64,000 bases of DNA from an uncultured Rikenellaceae bacterium (GTDB taxonomy: Bacteria > Bacteroidota > Bacteroidia > Bacteroidales > Rikenellaceae), in NCBI GenBank assembly GCA_944321925.1, contig CALUND010000011.1, forward strand, positions 1 through 64,000, written 5' to 3'. Both the position numbers and the translations under genes were made by a program. Shown piece by piece: positions 42,607 to 49,759 of the stretch; within the stretch, counting starts at the first letter, position 1; every line of letters starts with the position of its first letter. The notes beneath the pieces are model-generated. The model was not told the DNA's origin. It ran no database searches and saw only the letters and a program-made list of their open reading frames with translations.

Positions 42607-43101
42607 TTACGGTGTCTCGGTCAATTGCTGGACGAGGAGAATCAGTTGCAACCGTTTTTCCTGTCGTCTCTTTACGGTTTGGAACGCAGTCGAAACCACT
42701 TTGCACGAAGGGATCTCCCGTTCGATCCTGTCGAGCGTCCGAACCAGACTCACAAAACGCCCCGAGAGAATCACCTCGGCCGTTCGAAGCGCAAATTCTT
42801 CATCGCTGCGTGTAAGATAGGGCGTGTAACGAACGACGGAAACACCCATTCCGGTCGTGTAGCGATTGATCCGGTCGAGCAATCCGCCGCCGGCGATCAG
42901 TTCCGTTGTGTCGAACCGAAAACGGATTGTCTCGATCGCGGAAGAATCTGCGGAAAGAGTTGCGATCGTCCGTTCGCTACGTCGTATCTCTTGCCAACGG
43001 TCGAAGGTTCGTGCCAGCGACAGACGCCAAACGGCGAGCGGCAAAACCACGATCAAAAGGAGCAGATAGCTCACGCCACCGTATTTTCCCAGTCTATTCA
43101 T
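42607..43101 (-). CDS. GspM/PilO-like inner-membrane protein
   Basis: 164 aa. One N-terminal helix (about 11-28, YLLLLIVVLPLAVWRLSL), a coiled-coil (about 30-60) and a ferredoxin-like C-terminal domain (VSVVRYTPYLTRSDEEFALR, VILSGRFVSLVRTLDRIE). This topology is that of GspM and PilO, which dimerise with GspL/PilN. Its ATG overlaps the stop of the GspL/PilN-like gene by 4 nt. Confidence 0.75.
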   Translation of the reverse strand: MNRLGKYGGVSYLLLLIVVLPLAVWRLSLARTFDRWQEIRRSERTIATLSADSSAIETIRFRFDTTELIAGGGLLDRINRYTTGMGVSVVRYTPYLTRSDEEFALRTAEVILSGRFVSLVRTLDRIEREIPSCKVVSTAFQTVKRRQEKRLQLILLVQQLTETP

Positions 43102-44087
43102 AACTCGATCGTTATTTCAAACTCCGTCATGCCGCTCTCCCGATTCTGTTCCATACGGGTCAGCGTCATCACCTCGGCGAAAGGCTCGGTTTTCAGTCCG
43201 GCGATCATCTGCGAGACGGCCGAAGGATCTGCCGTACTCCCTTTGATCGACAGGATTCCCGACATCAATACCGGATCTTTCTCCGTTTCGATCGCCCGCA
43301 CAAGCGGCTGTACAGCCAATGAGGTCAACGTGACAGCGGGCGGAACATGTGATGCGATTCGGTCGGCAAGAATCGCATGCCGAAAAGGGAGCCGTCGATC
43401 GAACGTTTCGACAAGTTGTCGACGTCGCTCCGAGAAATCCCGCATGGTTCCCTGCTTTTCCCGTTGGAGTGCGATTGTCTCCTGCAACACCGCACAGCGA
43501 TCCTGAAACGAACCGTAGACCAGTGTGTTGACTATTAAAAGAAGAAGCACAGCACCCAACAACGGCAGTCGCAAACGGCGACAAAACAGGGTGAGCAATC
43601 GGGCGTTCTCCGGAGTAGGGTGGAGAAGTTTCCGGATATGCAACCGCTCCGTACCGAATCGTTCGACCGAGCGCACGATCTCCGTTTCGTCGGACTCTAC
43701 CGCATATTCGATCCCGACAGGCAGAATGCCGGCCGAGCTCAATTTTTCGAGTGCCGGAGCGATTTGTTCACGCCGCGCAAAAACGAATCGGTCTGTCGAC
43801 ACCTCTTCCGTCCAGACGAACGTTTGCGGATCGGCGGTGACCCGTGCCACAATCTCCGATGCCGACAAGGTCTTGCTCACGATCCCGTACCCCGAAAAAC
43901 GCAACAGAACCGGTTCATGCAACTTCATCGAGGCCAGTTTGTCGGGATCAATCGTCTCTTTCTGCTCGACCAGAACCTTATCCCGCTTCCGGCGCAGCCG
44001 ATAGAGCATCCACGACGAGCGATCCGATGCTTCGTTGTGAATGACCAAAAGAATCAACCGATTCAGTATGTATCCTGCCGGGTTCAT
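43098..44087 (-). CDS. GspL/PilN-like inner-membrane protein
   Basis: 329 aa. The cytoplasmic ~170 residues could be a reduced actin-like region as in GspL. A single transmembrane helix at about 173-194 (RLPLLGAVLLLLIVNTLVYG) is followed by a coiled-coil and a ferredoxin-like periplasmic domain ending EFEITIEL. GspL binds GspE through its cytoplasmic part and GspM through the periplasmic part. Starts 4 nt after the secretin gene ends. No separate PilM gene is present, which favours the T2SS-like reading. Confidence 0.75.
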   Translation of the reverse strand: MNPAGYILNRLILLVIHNEASDRSSWMLYRLRRKRDKVLVEQKETIDPDKLASMKLHEPVLLRFSGYGIVSKTLSASEIVARVTADPQTFVWTEEVSTDRFVFARREQIAPALEKLSSAGILPVGIEYAVESDETEIVRSVERFGTERLHIRKLLHPTPENARLLTLFCRRLRLPLLGAVLLLLIVNTLVYGSFQDRCAVLQETIALQREKQGTMRDFSERRRQLVETFDRRLPFRHAILADRIASHVPPAVTLTSLAVQPLVRAIETEKDPVLMSGILSIKGSTADPSAVSQMIAGLKTEPFAEVMTLTRMEQNRESGMTEFEITIEL

Positions 44088-44091
44088 TCTT

Positions 44092-45963
44092 TCAATAGAT
44101 CACTGTCGGTTTGATAAATACATTGAGCCGTCGGTCCTGACGACTGTTTTTGTGTTTTCCGAAGATCCACCTCAAAACCGGAACCCGGGCGATAAAAGGC
44201 AACCCTTGCGAGCTTTTTTCGTGCGAATTGCGGTCGATGCCTCCGAGCAGTACCGTCTCGCCGTTCTGCACCCGAATCATCGACTTAAAGCTCCGGGTCG
44301 TCGTTCCCGGAGGAGCCTCGGCCTCCGTACGGGAGGTAAATTCGCTCTGCGTCAACTCGACGGTCATCGTGATGTGTCCGTCCTGACTGACGTAGGGCAG
44401 GATGCTGAGAGTCATGTTCGCCTCGACATTTTTCCAGACATACGAGGTCGACTGAACGGGATTCTGCGTACCCATGTAGGTGTTGTTCGTCTCCTTGTAG
44501 TACTGCATCTCGCCACTGGAAAGCGTCGCCACATGGCCGTTGAGCGTGGAGAGTTTCGGCGTCGAACGCAAATCGATCGTGCCGTTGTCATCCATCATCT
44601 TGAGGTTGGCATAGAAATTTTCGGTCACACGGCCGAGACGAACGATTCCCGTCGCATCCAGTACATTGTTGATGGCTTCGGCCCCGAGAGTCATCTCCAC
44701 TCCGGGAGAGAAAGTGGCTGTCGTTTTCGTAGGTTTCGTACCCACTCCCAGCCCCAGACCCGCCTCGAGCATGACCTCTTTCGAGGCATCGACGATCATC
44801 ACCTCGATCGTGATCAGGGGAACCGTCTTGTCGATCGATTTCAAAAAATGCTCGATCCGACTCACGGCCCGTTGATCCCCGCTGCAGATCATGCTGTTCA
44901 GATCGGGGAAAGCGGTTACCTGAATCTTTTTCTTCAGGTTGTCGGGAATGATCTCTGTCAGGTTGTCCACCGTGCGGTAGACCATCGGAATCACCTTCGT
45001 CGAAAAGACCTTTTCGTCTTTCGCTTCGCCGAACATGTAAATGCCCTCCTCCACATAGTAAGTGTAGGGTGTTCCCGTAAACAATACATCGAAAAGAGTC
45101 TCCACATCGACATCCTTGACGAAGATGCCTGTCTGCACATTGGGCGGCGCAATGAAAAAATAGTCGAGGTGCAACTCTTCGCACACATCGAGCAGAATGT
45201 CGTAGACGTTGCCGCGGCCGATCGACGCCGTGATTCGCCCAAGCGAATCGATCGCCAGTTGACTACTGCCATAGGTCATGCGCCGCCTATAGGGCGACGG
45301 GGAGGCCGAAGCCTTATCGTCGACAGGGAGCGCTTCAAAAGTCCATGTACGGCCGGACTTGTCGCAACTCGCTTCGAGTCCGTTGGTCGAAGCGAGGGTA
45401 AAGATCGCCTCCGCAAAAGGCATCCGCGCGACGTACCCCGATACACGCTGTCCGTAAAGCGATTGCGGAACGATGAGATTCACGCCGCAACTGTCCGTAA
45501 TCCGTCGCGCCACCTCCGTCAGCGAAGCAGCGATCAGATCGTAACTGAGGGTCGTATCGTTCGGGTAGTAGACGACCTTCGGCTCGGGTGGTGGAGCAGG
45601 TGTCTTCGCATAGGGCCAGATCGAGACGATGTTGCCGATCACCTCCAGATCGAGGGTGTACTCCTTGCAGAGAAAATAGAGCAGATCGACGACACGGGCC
45701 CGATTGAAATTGCACGTAACGACCAGATCGCCGGCTCCTTTTACGCTTATACTCAAGGCATTTACCTTGGCTACCGATCGCAACAGTTCTGCCAGAGGCA
45801 TCTTCCCTACGGAAACATCCACCTCCGCAAGGTACAGCGTATCGCGCACGGCCAGCGAATCGAGTCGGCGTTCGATCACAGCCAGTCGATCGTCGCTCTG
45901 TCCATAGGCCGACACCGTGAAAAGGCAGAGCAAAAAACAGAATATACCACGCAGTCTCTTCAT
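44092..45963 (-). CDS. gspD: secretin GspD/PilQ
   Basis: 623 aa with signal peptide ending VSAYGQ. N-terminal STN/N0-like domain (about 40-120, MPLAELLRSVAKVNALSI), further N-domains to about 330 (ISTIxDLNSMICSGDQRAVSRIEHFL-type segment shows N3), and a C-terminal secretin domain at about 380-615 with TPKLSTLNGHVATLSSG, LSILPYVSQDGHITMTVELTQ and VQNGETVLLGGI, the strongest family hallmarks. It forms the outer-membrane channel. Lies 21 nt after the gspE stop. Confidence 0.93.
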   Translation of the reverse strand: MKRLRGIFCFLLCLFTVSAYGQSDDRLAVIERRLDSLAVRDTLYLAEVDVSVGKMPLAELLRSVAKVNALSISVKGAGDLVVTCNFNRARVVDLLYFLCKEYTLDLEVIGNIVSIWPYAKTPAPPPEPKVVYYPNDTTLSYDLIAASLTEVARRITDSCGVNLIVPQSLYGQRVSGYVARMPFAEAIFTLASTNGLEASCDKSGRTWTFEALPVDDKASASPSPYRRRMTYGSSQLAIDSLGRITASIGRGNVYDILLDVCEELHLDYFFIAPPNVQTGIFVKDVDVETLFDVLFTGTPYTYYVEEGIYMFGEAKDEKVFSTKVIPMVYRTVDNLTEIIPDNLKKKIQVTAFPDLNSMICSGDQRAVSRIEHFLKSIDKTVPLITIEVMIVDASKEVMLEAGLGLGVGTKPTKTTATFSPGVEMTLGAEAINNVLDATGIVRLGRVTENFYANLKMMDDNGTIDLRSTPKLSTLNGHVATLSSGEMQYYKETNNTYMGTQNPVQSTSYVWKNVEANMTLSILPYVSQDGHITMTVELTQSEFTSRTEAEAPPGTTTRSFKSMIRVQNGETVLLGGIDRNSHEKSSQGLPFIARVPVLRWIFGKHKNSRQDRRLNVFIKPTVIY

Positions 45964-45984
45964 CTTTCGTCTCTTCAGGTTAGC

Positions 45985-47517
45985 TCATTCGTTCATCAGG
46001 GGCAGCACCTCTTCGAGTGAAGTCTCTCCGGCCCAGAACAGGGCCAGGGCCGATTCCCGAAGGGTGGTGATGCCGCGTTCCCGCAGCAAATCGCTTACAT
46101 CGGCCTGCGAAGTGCGGATGGCTTCGGAGAGCCGATCATCGATCGGTATCACCTCATAGATCGCTTTTCGTCCCCGATAACCGGTGTAGTAACATTTCTC
46201 GCAACCGGCCGCTTCGTATGGTTCGTGGCAGGCCGACGTCGCTTCTCCATCCACGCGATCGTCTGCCCGGGGAGGAGGACCTCCTCCTTTCAATCGGCCG
46301 GGTCCGCCGGCTGTTCCACACGGGACGGAAGAATCGCCCGACAGGAGCAGCGACCGCTCCTCCGCACGCAATGTCGCTTTCCGTTTGCAGTCCGGACAAA
46401 GTAAGCGCACCAGACGCTGCGCCACACAAAGATTCAAGGTTCCGGAGAGCAGGTAGGGGTGTACGCCCATGTCGCCGAGTCGTGCCACACTGCCCCAGGC
46501 ACTGTTCGTATGGATGGTCGAAAAAACCAGATGACCGGTAAGCGAACTGCGGATGGCCATCTCGGCCGTGTCGTTATCGCGAATCTCGCCGAGCATGATG
46601 ATGTCGGGGTCCTGTCGCAGAAACGTGCGGAGTGCCGCTCCGAAAGTCAGTCCGATCTCCTCCTTGAGTTGCACCTGATTGACCCCCTCGAGCGTGTACT
46701 CTACGGGATCCTCGATCGTCAGAATGTTGCGTGCTTCGTCGTTGAGTCGGCGAAGGGTCGCATAGAGGGTCGTACTTTTGCCCGAGCCAGTGGGACCGGT
46801 GATCAGCACCAACCCATGCGGACGCGAAACGGCCGCCACATAATCTGCCAACTGTCGCTCCGTGAAGCCCAAATTGGCCAACTCGAGCAACTCGACATGA
46901 CGGGTCAACAGTCGCATCACCATCTTCTCCCCGTAAATCGTCGGAAGTGAAGAGACCCGCACATCGAATTTCATGGACTCCCGGTTGTAGAAAATCCGGC
47001 CGTCCTGCGGCAGCCGTTTTTCGGAGATGTCGAGATTCGAAAGAATCTTGATCTGGTTTACGAGCGAAGCGTAATTTTGTCGATCGATGACATAGCGTTC
47101 CACCAGTCGTCCGTCGATTCTCATGCGGATGCGGCATCGTTCCTCGTAGGGTTCGAAATGGATGTCGCTCGCATAACTCGCAAAGGCCTCGCCGATGAGT
47201 CCCATCAAAAAGCCCTGTCCACCGCCGATTTGTGCGAGCGAAAGGCCTACATCCGGCGCTGTCCGACTTGCGTTTTCCTTGCGGTAATATTGACCGAGCA
47301 GCTTCTGCAACTCTTCCACTTCGAGCTCTTCGACCGATACTCTCCGACCGGTCAATACCTCCAGTTCGGCGATGGCATCGGTATAATCACGGCCCTGTTC
47401 ACCATAACAAACCAACTGCTGTCCCTGCTCCGAAAACGGCACGAGACGATATTCCCACGCTTGCGAAGGAGTCAGACATTGCAGAACCTCGGTCGGAATA
47501 TGTGCGGAAACCCCCAT
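45985..47517 (-). CDS. gspE: type II secretion/pilus assembly ATPase GspE/PilB
   Basis: 510 aa. Short N-terminal domain (1-80), then the secretion ATPase: Walker A GPTGSGKST at 241-249, Asp box TIEDPVEY, Walker B IIMLGEIRD near 306-314, and His box STIHTNSAWGSVARL. The C-terminal zinc element has CPDC (Cys374, Cys377) and CEKC (Cys439, Cys442), but the connecting segment is long and Gly/Pro-rich (about 390-437), unlike standard GspE. ATP hydrolysis would drive pseudopilus assembly. No second PilT-like retraction ATPase is in the window. Confidence 0.95.
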   Translation of the reverse strand: MGVSAHIPTEVLQCLTPSQAWEYRLVPFSEQGQQLVCYGEQGRDYTDAIAELEVLTGRRVSVEELEVEELQKLLGQYYRKENASRTAPDVGLSLAQIGGGQGFLMGLIGEAFASYASDIHFEPYEERCRIRMRIDGRLVERYVIDRQNYASLVNQIKILSNLDISEKRLPQDGRIFYNRESMKFDVRVSSLPTIYGEKMVMRLLTRHVELLELANLGFTERQLADYVAAVSRPHGLVLITGPTGSGKSTTLYATLRRLNDEARNILTIEDPVEYTLEGVNQVQLKEEIGLTFGAALRTFLRQDPDIIMLGEIRDNDTAEMAIRSSLTGHLVFSTIHTNSAWGSVARLGDMGVHPYLLSGTLNLCVAQRLVRLLCPDCKRKATLRAEERSLLLSGDSSVPCGTAGGPGRLKGGGPPPRADDRVDGEATSACHEPYEAAGCEKCYYTGYRGRKAIYEVIPIDDRLSEAIRTSQADVSDLLRERGITTLRESALALFWAGETSLEEVLPLMNE

Positions 47518-47523
47518 TTTCCC

Positions 47524-47988
47524 CTATCCACGAGCCAATTCGACAACCACATGGAGAATCAAAAAAGTTCCCAACGTTCCTACCAGAGGAATCGTCGCAG
47601 GCCGTCGTCCAAGCCGAGTCACGATGCTCCACCACAGCAACGATCCCACAGCGCCGACCAGCAGGAAAAAGAGGTAGTCGCGCAGGTCGAAAAACGGCGT
47701 GAGTAAAAGCACAAATACGAGGTCTCCAGCGCCTACGTAATCTTTTGGGTGCAGTCCCGTCTTTTTTTTGCGCAGAAGCAACCATCCGAAAATCAGCGAC
47801 GACAACACGATCAGCAGCGCCAGATTGAACCCGGTCCGCCACAGGGTTGTTCCGATGCCGTATTGCAGGAGGCTGCAACCGATTGTCGCGACACCGAAAG
47901 CCGCGAGCCACACAACGGATACGCTGCGATGGCGAAAATCGCTAACGGCCAATACGGAAACCGGTATAAGAGGCACGAGTGACCACAT
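47524..47988 (-). CDS. prepilin peptidase (A24), one-domain form
   Basis: 154 aa, polytopic. The two catalytic aspartates are in AVSDFRHRS (Asp17) and VGAGDLVF (Asp89, GxGD motif). Standard PilD/GspO has ~280 aa with an N-terminal zinc-binding N-methyltransferase region; that region is absent, so this enzyme resembles CpaA/FppA-type peptidases that only cleave. It should process the pseudopilins encoded nearby. It lies 6 nt before gspE and 7 nt after the gspG-like gene. Confidence 0.88.
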   Translation of the reverse strand: MWSLVPLIPVSVLAVSDFRHRSVSVVWLAAFGVATIGCSLLQYGIGTTLWRTGFNLALLIVLSSLIFGWLLLRKKKTGLHPKDYVGAGDLVFVLLLTPFFDLRDYLFFLLVGAVGSLLWWSIVTRLGRRPATIPLVGTLGTFLILHVVVELARG

Positions 47989-47995
47989 GGATGCA

Positions 47996-48424
47996 CTAAT
48001 CTTTTATTGTCTCCTTGAGCTCCTTGTCCTGATCGATCTCCCAGACATTGTACTCCCCATCGCCATCGAAATCGACTACGGCCGTAGCCGTAGCACGGAA
48101 GGTAGTGGCCGTCGCCTCGACGATCTCGATCCGATAATTGGCATGGCCTCCGTCGGTCACCAGTTTCTGCTGCTCGAAGCCCAACTCATCCAGTGAATTG
48201 CTATACCGCGAATAGGTGTAAAAATTGCTCTTCTGCAGCGAGTGTAAAAAGGCCAGTTGCTGTTGAGCCTCCGTACTTTTCGCCTTCGAAATCAACGGCA
48301 TCAGATTGGGCAGTGCGATCAGCACGAGGATACCGATAATCACCAGTACGACCAGCAACTCCGGCAGTGAAAAGGCAGAGCACCGCGAATGAAACAACTT
48401 TTTTTGCAATAAAAACTTTTCCAT
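47996..48424 (-). CDS. gspG: major pseudopilin, GspG-like
   Basis: 142 aa from the ATG at 48424 (the frame opens earlier but MEKFLLQKK gives a normal basic leader). Cleavage expected in RCSA|FSLPELLVVLVIIGIL, with Phe at +1 and Glu at +5 but Ala at -1. The soluble domain is short and ends with an Asp-rich loop (VDFDGDGEYNVWEIDQD) similar to the calcium-binding loop of GspG. The +2 to +20 helix is the best pilin match in the window. First gene of the cluster; no convincing promoter was seen between it and the terminator at 48517-48548. Confidence 0.88.
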   Translation of the reverse strand: MEKFLLQKKLFHSRCSAFSLPELLVVLVIIGILVLIALPNLMPLISKAKSTEAQQQLAFLHSLQKSNFYTYSRYSNSLDELGFEQQKLVTDGGHANYRIEIVEATATTFRATATAVVDFDGDGEYNVWEIDQDKELKETIKD

Positions 48425-48516
48425 ATCGGCCAGAATATTAATTTGGATCCTTTTCCTGGAGAATCCAGCTTCGAAACACTCCTGATAATTTCTTTTCGCG
48501 AGATTACCCAAAAAAC

Positions 48517-48548
48517 AAAAAAAGAGTAGACCACTACCGTGTCTACTC
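48517..48548 (-). terminator. terminator of the RteC-like gene
   Basis: Stem GAGTAGAC/GTCTACTC with a 9-nt loop; on the minus strand it is followed by TTTTTTTG. It separates the RteC-like gene from the secretion cluster, and read-through could feed the cluster. Confidence 0.75.
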
Positions 48549-48577
48549 CTCTATTTATTTTCGTAGATGCCTGTTAA

Positions 48578-49189
48578 CTAATCGTTTAATTTTTCTCCAG
48601 CTTCTCTGAAAACGTTTCTCAGATGGTCCAAATACGGAGTCGGATTCCGTTTACGCTCCAGAAGCACCCTTTTCCTTTTATACGGCTCTTTCACCCGAAA
48701 ATTGAGCAGCTGTTCGAACTGCCTCACGAAATCGAGAAAATGTACCGGAGTTCCATCGTTTCGCGTAATCTTCCCGCTAAAAAAGAGGGCACACACGACC
48801 TCGAAAATCTGATTGACCTGTCCTGTCCACTGAAAAGGGGAACGGGATGGCGCCAATTGAGGCAACTCTGTCGATAACATCCCGCTACGCAACTGTTCTC
48901 GAGCCGTTTCGATCTCGATATCGAGCAGCTGTATGACATAGTCGTAATGCGACGAAGAAAAGAGACGGCTTTTCTTTTCGGCATCCATCTGTGTCGTGAT
49001 TCGAACCTGCTCCAAGATCTGCAGCCGTTTCAAAGGGTGGGCGACTGCAGCATACAGTTGTTTGACACCTTCCGAAAAAGAGATAAAAAGATCTTTCGGA
49101 TCAAACAGTCCACCGGTCGTAACCGCTTTTTGTTCGACCAAACTAATCGCATCGCTTAACGCACTTTGCATCATGAAAAAGTCTTTCAT
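48578..49189 (-). CDS. RteC-like protein
   Basis: 203 aa. The C-terminal ~85 residues match the RteC family pattern: FQWTGQVNQIFEVVCALFFS (W-x-G and I-x-E-x-x-x-A-L), a FVRQFEQLLNF segment, RKRVLLERKRNPTPYLDHL and a basic end. RteC of the CTnDOT conjugative transposon is a winged-helix activator of excision genes; chromosomal homologues are mostly unstudied regulators. No integrase, excisionase or transfer gene is present here, so a role in the neighbouring secretion or Rhs genes is plausible. The ATG at 49189 is assumed; Met6 and Met7 are alternatives. Confidence 0.65.
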   Translation of the reverse strand: MKDFFMMQSALSDAISLVEQKAVTTGGLFDPKDLFISFSEGVKQLYAAVAHPLKRLQILEQVRITTQMDAEKKSRLFSSSHYDYVIQLLDIEIETAREQLRSGMLSTELPQLAPSRSPFQWTGQVNQIFEVVCALFFSGKITRNDGTPVHFLDFVRQFEQLLNFRVKEPYKRKRVLLERKRNPTPYLDHLRNVFREAGEKLND

Positions 49190-49759
49190 AACATTTAAAT
49201 AATTTGGGATAATATAAAGTTCTCGACAGGCCGTCTCAATCAGCCATTTGAGTGAAATAAATATAAGAAATATTTCAAAAGGGCGTACAATTAATAAAAA
49301 TAGTCCGGAGCAATTATTTCTTATAAAATCGTAATAGACAAGGCTTAATAAGATTCAAAAAAAAATTGTGCCTGTTTCATGAAACAATTGTATTGCACAA
49401 CACCTGTACATTACAATACAAAACGGAAACGATCTCGTATCCGAAACGAAATGAAGGTTTGATTGCCTGTTTCGACCTCTTCTTTCAAGCGCGCAGAATA
49501 AAAACATTTTCGAATAAATAATTAATAATCAATATGTTGTAAAATAAATTCACCCTCTTTACCCCTCCCATGCCCTGATTTATTTTTCATTTCTCCATAG
49601 ACTTGTTGCACAGGGGAGAGAGTGTGAACCGCAAAGGGACAGAGACCCTTTCAATCTGCCCGGATCCCATCGGGCAAATGTCCGAGGTCCATTACAGATC
49701 GATTCAACAGAATTTCCCGCTCCGTGCGAAGAACCAATGTATTACTAAATCCAAATAAA
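49190..49759. promoter_or_regulatory. AT-rich divergent regulatory region between RteC-like and Rhs genes
   Basis: No gene. It holds a 14-bp perfect palindrome TGTTTCATGAAACA (49373-49386) and an 8-bp inverted repeat TTGTATTG/CAATACAA (49388-49395, 49414-49421) right beside it, both possible regulator sites. A possible -7 element TAGACTTG (one mismatch) lies at 49598-49605. The GC-rich segment 49611-49690 can form alternative hairpins: AAAGGG/CCCTTT (49633-49638, 49646-49651), TGCCCG/CGGGCA (49657-49662, 49671-49676), and GGACA/TGTCC enclosing the latter, suggesting a structured leader for the Rhs genes. Confidence 0.4.

Noticed and set aside
44041..46020. 659-codon plus-strand frame
   Set aside because: Antisense shadow of the secretin gene, Arg/His-rich.
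38336..48424. Reading the cluster as a type IV pilus or Tad pilus
   Set aside because: No PilT, PilM or Tad-specific ATPase/TadG-like genes; GspK-like protein and minor pseudopilin set fit T2SS better. Not fully excluded.
49611..49690. c-di-GMP, TPP or cobalamin riboswitch
   Set aside because: None of the conserved core motifs of these classes can be found; only generic hairpins are seen.
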